DNA of 64,000 nucleotides, taken from contig JAKARS010000002.1 in the NCBI GenBank assembly GCA_021828375.1, forward strand, positions 51,081-115,080. The letters run 5' to 3'. The notes beneath the pieces are model-generated. The model searched no databases. It had not been told where the DNA came from and was given only the letters and a program-made list of their open reading frames with translations. Positions within the stretch are counted from its first letter, which is position 1. Every line of letters begins with the position of its first letter. The stretch is from Nitrospirota bacterium (GTDB taxonomy: Bacteria; Nitrospirota; Leptospirillia; Leptospirillales; Leptospirillaceae). Both the position numbers and the translations under genes were made by a program. Positions 60,027-64,000 of this stretch are shown in pieces.

Positions 60027-61718
60027 GTGACTTCAGAAGAAGCTCAGGCCCTGATCAGGCAAGGCGAAACACTCAATGTTGAATTCAAGGGAGAACGTTC
60101 CAGGCCCTTGAACGACACGGATTTAGTTGAGACAGTGGTTTGTCTGGCCAATCGCCAAGGTCATGATTGGGGATATCTGTTTGTTGGGGTCGAAGACGAT
60201 GGATCGATCACAGGAGCCCGTCCCCGTCACGAACATTCGACAACCAACATCTCCCAGGTGGCGGCAATGATCGGGAGCAGAACACACCCTGCTATTGCCT
60301 GTCGTGTGGAAGAGGTCATGATTGTTGGAAAACCTGTTCTAGTTTTTCATATACCCAGGGCCAGATCTCCGGTTGGAACTTCCGATGGGAAGTATTTGCG
60401 ACGGAGACTTGATGGAAAAGGGAACCCGGAGTGTGTTCCTTTCCACTACCATGAAATGCAGTCGCGGCTGTCAGAGCATGGAGGGTCCGAGTATCTTGCC
60501 CTTCCTGTTCATGGAGCCACATGGGAGGATCTCGACATCCTCGAATTCGAGCGGTTCCGGAGAACGATCCGGGAAAGTCATGGAATGGGGGATCAGACCC
60601 TGATTCCCTTGTCCGACTGGGATCTTGCGAAGGCCTTGGGATGTGTGGATGGACCGAAGGATCATCCGGAGATACGCCTTCTAGCTCTTCTCCTGTTTGG
60701 GAAGGAAGAGAGCCTGCATCGCTTTCTTCCTTCCCATGAAGTGGCTTTTCAGGAGCTGTCGGATACGCAGGTCGTCGTCAACGATTTTTTCCGGTGGCCT
60801 CTTTTGCGGGTGATGGACGAATTGCTGGGACGGTTTCGGGCGCGTTACCGGGAGACCGAGATCCAGGTGGGATTCAAGCGGGTCGGGATTCCGGATTATT
60901 CGGAGAAGGCTTTTCGGGAGGCGGTCGCGAATGCCCTGATTCACCGGGACTACACCCGCCTCAATGCCGTTTATATCCAGTGGCGGAAGGATCGGCTCGA
61001 GATCAGTAGTCCCGGAGGGCTTCCCGAAGGGGTGTCGATGGAGACACTCCTTGTGACCGCTCCTCACCCGAGAAATCCGAAGCTGGCCGATGCCTTCAAG
61101 CGGGCCGGTTATGTGGAACGGACCGCCCGGGGAATCGATACGATCTTCTTTGAGCAACTCAGAAACGGGAGAGCTGTCCCCTCCTATGACAGGACGACCT
61201 CGACCGATGTCGTTCTTGTTCTTTCGGGAGAACCTCCTGATCTATCTTTTGTCCGGATGTTGACGGAAGAAGGCCTTGCCGGTCGATCTCTGGATCTTGA
61301 CGATCTTCTCATCCTGCGTGCCTGGTGGGACGGGGGGACCCTCTCACTGGAAGATGCGGCACGTATTGTGCAGAAGTCTTCCCGGGAGATTCAGGGAAAA
61401 GTGAACGATCTCAAGCGCCGGAACCTTCAGTCGAAAAGGATTGAGTTATCCGCCAACGACCGTCTGGAGTTAAAAGATCAAGCATTCATCACTGTTCGGT
61501 CTCCTTCGCGTATCACACATGAGACGAGGAGGGGCCTCGAAGAGAAACTTCTTGCCTTCGTTGAAACGAAAAGGTCGATTTCCCGCTCTGATGCGGCAAG
61601 TTTCTGCCAAATCAGCGATGATCAGGCTTATCGACTTCTTCAACGACTTGTAGCCAAAGGGAAACTTAGAAAAATTGGGAGAGCGGGTCGTTTTGTTCAG
61701 TATGGTTTGCCGTCCTGA
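60027..61718 (+). CDS. AlbA/Schlafen-type putative DNA-binding regulator (COG2865)
   Basis: A 563-residue protein from GTG 60027, after GGGAAAGG. The N-terminal AlbA_2 domain has VEFKGERSRPLNDTDLVETV (about 18-37) and GYLFVGVEDDGSITG (about 48-62). The middle has the GHKL-like ATP-binding segment FREAVANALIHRDYT and GGLPEGV. The end contains winged-helix segments (SLEDAARIVQ and SRSDAASFCQISDD). Such genes are common in islands, and some are linked to phage defence or toxin-antitoxin control. Appears intact. Confidence 0.82.
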   Translation: MTSEEAQALIRQGETLNVEFKGERSRPLNDTDLVETVVCLANRQGHDWGYLFVGVEDDGSITGARPRHEHSTTNISQVAAMIGSRTHPAIACRVEEVMIVGKPVLVFHIPRARSPVGTSDGKYLRRRLDGKGNPECVPFHYHEMQSRLSEHGGSEYLALPVHGATWEDLDILEFERFRRTIRESHGMGDQTLIPLSDWDLAKALGCVDGPKDHPEIRLLALLLFGKEESLHRFLPSHEVAFQELSDTQVVVNDFFRWPLLRVMDELLGRFRARYRETEIQVGFKRVGIPDYSEKAFREAVANALIHRDYTRLNAVYIQWRKDRLEISSPGGLPEGVSMETLLVTAPHPRNPKLADAFKRAGYVERTARGIDTIFFEQLRNGRAVPSYDRTTSTDVVLVLSGEPPDLSFVRMLTEEGLAGRSLDLDDLLILRAWWDGGTLSLEDAARIVQKSSREIQGKVNDLKRRNLQSKRIELSANDRLELKDQAFITVRSPSRITHETRRGLEEKLLAFVETKRSISRSDAASFCQISDDQAYRLLQRLVAKGKLRKIGRAGRFVQYGLPS

Positions 61719-62223
61719 ATGCGCGAATCAATGCGCGCGCATTGAAGTGATCGTTTTTAACTCATTATGGATTAAAATTTCTAGTCTTTATGACGTAAAG
61801 TACTGAGCTTGAGCACATTTCTACGCTTTACAAGTCTGAATCATGCTCCTTCCGAGACCCGTCGACTTTTACGGGACCGATTTTCAAGGTTCCTTCCGTC
61901 GCAACGTAGCTCATCCGTCCCGCCAATTACATAAAATGTCCTTTCTGACGAATTGATGCTCCAGCTTTTATCAGATCGAACAGAACGTGTCCAGTTCCCA
62001 GAGAAATGGGTCAGGGGAAAACCCCCCTGAACAGATACCGTCTATCCATAATATTGTTGCCCAATATCCAGGAGGGGATGTTTTTTCATCCTCACCTAAA
62101 TCCAATGTTGAGCATCTCATTATCTGTTGCGGGCTTTACGCACAAGATTCCTAATGACCTTCTTCATTTTACTTGTATTCGCTCATGAGATACAATGTCA
62201 CTCATGAATGAAGGGAGGCTCAT
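61719..62223. other. 505-base non-coding stretch in the island
   Basis: AT-rich DNA with no frame I can support. A 28-codon leftward frame (61914 to about 61828) could be a gene scrap. It contains an 18-bp palindrome at its left end, and the promoter and ribosome site (GGGAGG) of the toxin-antitoxin pair at its right end. Confidence 0.5.
61728..61745. repeat. 18-bp perfect palindrome
   Basis: tcaatgcgcgcgcattga, starting 10 bases after the AlbA-type gene stop. A gtttttaac tract begins 9 bases later, so it might act as a terminator; the alternating GC core is also typical of operator half-sites. Confidence 0.5.
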
Positions 62224-62502
62224 ATGACAAGTAGCACAATGATTCATGTACGGATTGACGCACAAATCAAGAAGAAAGCGGCTGAAACGCTGGAGACCAT
62301 GGGATTATCCCTTTCCGATGCGGTGCGCGTGTTTCTGGTTCGCGTGGCCGCCGAAAAACAAATGCCCTTTTCTCTCAAGGTGCCGAACGCCGAAACGCTC
62401 TCGTCCATGGCCGAAGCCGAGGAGATCGTCGTTGCGAAAAAAGCCCGCTATAAGACCGGAGCCGATCTGATTCATGACCTTGAAAAGACCAGCGGCCAGT
62501 AA
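62224..62502 (+). CDS. dinJ: RelB/DinJ-family antitoxin
   Basis: A 92-residue protein. MIHVRIDAQIKKKAAETLETMGLSLSDAVRVFL is the ribbon-helix-helix DNA-binding and dimer segment of DinJ; the C-terminal part (KKARYKTGADLIHDLEK) wraps the toxin in this family. ATG has GGGAGG upstream. It overlaps the toxin gene by 29 bases and probably represses the pair. Confidence 0.9.
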   Translation: MTSSTMIHVRIDAQIKKKAAETLETMGLSLSDAVRVFLVRVAAEKQMPFSLKVPNAETLSSMAEAEEIVVAKKARYKTGADLIHDLEKTSGQ

Positions 62503-62800
62503 ACGCACGGCCTTTCCCCGGTCGTCGGACTGTACGAAGTCCTTTCAGAGCGATTGGGAGCGTCTGTCCCGTTCTGGCCGGTACGACATGAACCGGCTCA
62601 AGGAAGCCATGTTGCTGCTGATCGCCAACAATGGTCCCCTTGAACCGGAATGGCGCGATCACTCCCTTGACGGTGACTGGGTCGGCTACCGGGAGTGTCA
62701 TGTGGGGGGGGGGTTGCTTGTCTTCAAGCTCGATCATGTCGGGAAGGCGGGAATGGTTGTGTTCATCCGTGCTGGTACCCATTCTGAGCTGTTCGAATAA
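62474..62800 (+). CDS. yafQ: YafQ-family mRNA interferase toxin, probably inactive
   Basis: A 108-residue member of the YafQ/RelE fold. Aligned to E. coli YafQ, H63, H76, H103 and F107 match the known active-site H50, H63, H87 and F91. The fifth residue, D67, corresponds to G80, inside HVGGGLL where the family has HI-x-x-D. That segment is encoded by a run of ten G bases. The toxin is therefore likely weak or dead. The start ATG lies in dinJ; a later start is possible. Confidence 0.85.
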   Translation: MTLKRPAASKRTAFPRSSDCTKSFQSDWERLSRSGRYDMNRLKEAMLLLIANNGPLEPEWRDHSLDGDWVGYRECHVGGGLLVFKLDHVGKAGMVVFIRAGTHSELFE

Positions 62801-62992
62801 AGCAAAAAGGTCGTTGTCTATATAACGTCAGAACACCGGTTTGCTGAGATCTGTGCGCCGGATCAGTGGGAGGTTTTCATCGCCCCTTACGGTGCAAAGT
62901 TTCGATCGGAAATGGAAGAGAGGGTCGACCTTGAAGAACGCGAGGACAGGAAGCTCAACAATCCTGCACTCCTTTCAATGATGTTGAAGTGA
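62801..62992 (+). pseudogene. Coding-like scrap directly after the toxin stop
   Basis: In the same frame as yafQ, right after its TAA, 63 codons run open to TGA at 62990-62992: KKVVVYITSEHRFAEI, PYGAKFRSEMEERVD, PALLSMMLK. It has the look of protein but no start codon, so it is probably the truncated end of another island gene. The 191 bases after it (62993-63183) hold no gene. Confidence 0.4.
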
Positions 62993-63183
62993 AGACTGGA
63001 GAGTGTGATTTGCATGGACTCCCATGTCCCGAAAACAGGTCAATTGTTGACGGATTCATTTGGCACAATTTTGGTACAGTGAGATCGGAGAATGATGGTT
63101 AATCGTGATTCTTCTATGTTCTTCATCTTGCTTCGAATAATAAATAATCATGATTGACCTCAAGCAAAATCCATGGGTTTTAA

Positions 63184-63233
63184 TACCTTGACACGGTAGA
63201 GGTCGGCGGTTCGAGACCGCCCGTGCCTACCAT
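63184..63233 (+). repeat. Right copy of the 50-bp tRNA-derived direct repeat
   Basis: Matches tRNA-Val from anticodon stem to CCA with one change (ttcgaga for ttcgaaa in the T-loop). It lacks the 5' half, so it is not a working tRNA. GC-rich core DNA resumes within about 100 bases to the right. Confidence 0.85.
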
Positions 63234-63378
63234 TTCAAAAGGCAGTCCTGTAAAATATCTTAAAACTTCAAGTCCAACTTTTTTGTCATAAATAATCCTC
63301 TGAACTCTCACTTCCCATCCATGAACCTGCGCGGAGTTTTCATGATCCGGTGGGCGAGATGACGGGAGTCGGAGTCCC

Positions 63379-64000
63379 GTGCATCAGGCCCTTCTTTCCA
63401 GGAAAAGTCTTGTGAACGCAACCCTCAGACTGACTCCCCGGGGACATCTGGTGTTCGAGGAGGCGTCCGATGCGCCTCCGGTTCCTGACCTTCTTGCGTC
63501 GAGGCTGACCAAGGCCTTTTCCCGGGGAGAGGGAGGCGGTCTTGTCGCCCTGGGGGCCGGGGAGCCCACGACGGCGCTTCCTCCGGTTCTGGCCTTTTGG
63601 CGCAACTTTTCCGGCCGATACATCACCGCCCTGACAGCCGTTTTCGAGGAGGAGCCCCTCGAGGTTCCCCTCCCCGAAAGGGAAATCCTCGAGCGCCTCT
63701 GTGCCGACTGTCCTCCGATGACGGGCGGGGAATATCTGACCCCGGAGATCCTCGAGGCCTTCTGGAATCTCATGGCGGCGGTCGTGAAGGCCGACGTGGC
63801 CACCTCCAGAAAAGGTCTTCAGGGGTACCTCGCCTCCATGCACCCGGGGTGGAACCTCGTCGGCCGGGTCCACTTCAACCTTGCTGAAAATCCCAAGGAT
63901 CCTGAAGCGCCCTTCGCCTTTCTCGCTACCTATACCTCCCGTCTTGGCGCCCATGGCAAGGCCCAGCACCTTCCCCTCTCCCGGGCACTTTCCGAGTATT
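63379..64000 (+). CDS. N-terminal part of a SNF2-type helicase
   Basis: An open frame from GTG 63379 (GGAG a few bases upstream; GTG 63412 also possible) runs off the right edge, 207 codons. LVNATLRLTPRGHLVFEE, GEYLTPEILEAFW, VHFNLAENPKDPE and PFAFLATYTSRL, then AQHLPLSRAL, match what I know as the N-terminal region of large SNF2-family ATP-dependent helicases. The helicase domains would be outside the window. Base composition is again that of the chromosome. Confidence 0.75.
   Translation, partial: MHQALLSRKSLVNATLRLTPRGHLVFEEASDAPPVPDLLASRLTKAFSRGEGGGLVALGAGEPTTALPPVLAFWRNFSGRYITALTAVFEEEPLEVPLPEREILERLCADCPPMTGGEYLTPEILEAFWNLMAAVVKADVATSRKGLQGYLASMHPGWNLVGRVHFNLAENPKDPEAPFAFLATYTSRLGAHGKAQHLPLSRALSEY

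Larger units (their letters stand above)
59545..63233 (+). mobile_element. Remnant genomic island next to tRNA-Val
   Basis: About 3.7 kb bounded by the 50-bp tRNA-derived repeats. It is visibly poorer in GC than the surroundings and contains accessory genes only: a broken gene end, an AlbA-type protein, a DinJ-YafQ toxin-antitoxin pair and gene scraps. No integrase, recombinase or transposase is recognisable, so it cannot move by itself and probably has lost the integrase by deletion. Confidence 0.75.

Noticed and set aside
59545..63233. An integrase or transposase inside the island
   Set aside because: All frames were read on both strands; none shows a tyrosine or serine recombinase or DDE signature.
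63340..63969. Leftward 209-codon frame at the right edge
   Set aside because: It is antisense to the plus-strand frame that matches the SNF2-type helicase N-terminus.
1..64000. CRISPR arrays or complete insertion sequences
   Set aside because: No regularly spaced repeats and no terminal inverted repeats with a transposase were seen.

Overview
The window reads as about 64 kb of chromosome from a GC-rich, Gram-negative, autotrophic bacterium. The best guess is Leptospirillum or a close Nitrospirota relative. The evidence is an outer-membrane and LPS gene set (lpxC, gmhA, rfaE2, SurA-like chaperones), two complete four-subunit 2-oxoacid:ferredoxin oxidoreductase operons as used in the reductive TCA cycle, an archaeal-type PEP carboxylase, and a membrane complex built like hydrogenase-4. 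The assignment comes from gene content and recognised protein families, not from a database search.

Layout. (1) 1-3816, plus: anaerobic-type cobalamin genes (cbiE end, cbiT, cbiG, cobJ/cbiH, cobO) running into def. (2) 3881-6547, minus: exported DipZ-like thioredoxin, prmA, pyrF. (3) 6646-9905, minus: first oxidoreductase operon (A-B-C-D). (4) 10330-18273, minus: hydrogenase-4-like operon hyfB-C-E-F-G-I plus one unrecognised gene; the large subunit has lost all four nickel-ligand cysteines. (5) 18470-24294, mostly plus: small membrane proteins, M50 protease, ppcA, lpxC, with suhB opposite. (6) 24544-29444, minus: 2Fe-2S ferredoxin, lipoprotein, bifunctional nuclease, rnc, mutM, YeiH-like carrier. 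(7) 29507-33125: a probable MurNAc salvage cluster (amgK, murU, opposing anmK) and engB, tightly overlapped. (8) 33112-42181, minus: hemL, gmhA, rfaE2, mfd and three PpiC/SurA-type periplasmic chaperones. (9) 42359-45479: membrane protein, YceI, a protein with a C-terminal J-like domain, DUF1841. (10) 45826-48865, plus: second oxidoreductase operon, preceded by a promoter-terminator pair that may encode a short RNA. (11) 49336-52113, minus: gltX, PsiE-like protein, lipoprotein. (12) 52401-58950, plus: lipoprotein, nadB, cbpA, hspR, clpB and a Fis-type regulator, a stress operon. (13) 59131-64000: HU, tRNA-Val(GAC), then a low-GC island of about 3.7 kb bounded by a 50-bp duplication of the tRNA 3' part, then the start of a SNF2-type helicase.

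How it fits together. The two oxidoreductases and the archaeal-type PEP carboxylase are carboxylation steps expected in reductive TCA carbon fixation. The hydrogenase-4-like complex cannot be a normal NiFe hydrogenase. Its position beside the first oxidoreductase operon suggests a role in ferredoxin-linked or quinone-linked electron transfer coupled to ion flow; this is inference. The strongest candidates for something new are that complex with its unknown companion gene, the possible short RNA before the second por operon, and the eroding tRNA-Val island, whose YafQ-like toxin lacks its catalytic aspartate.
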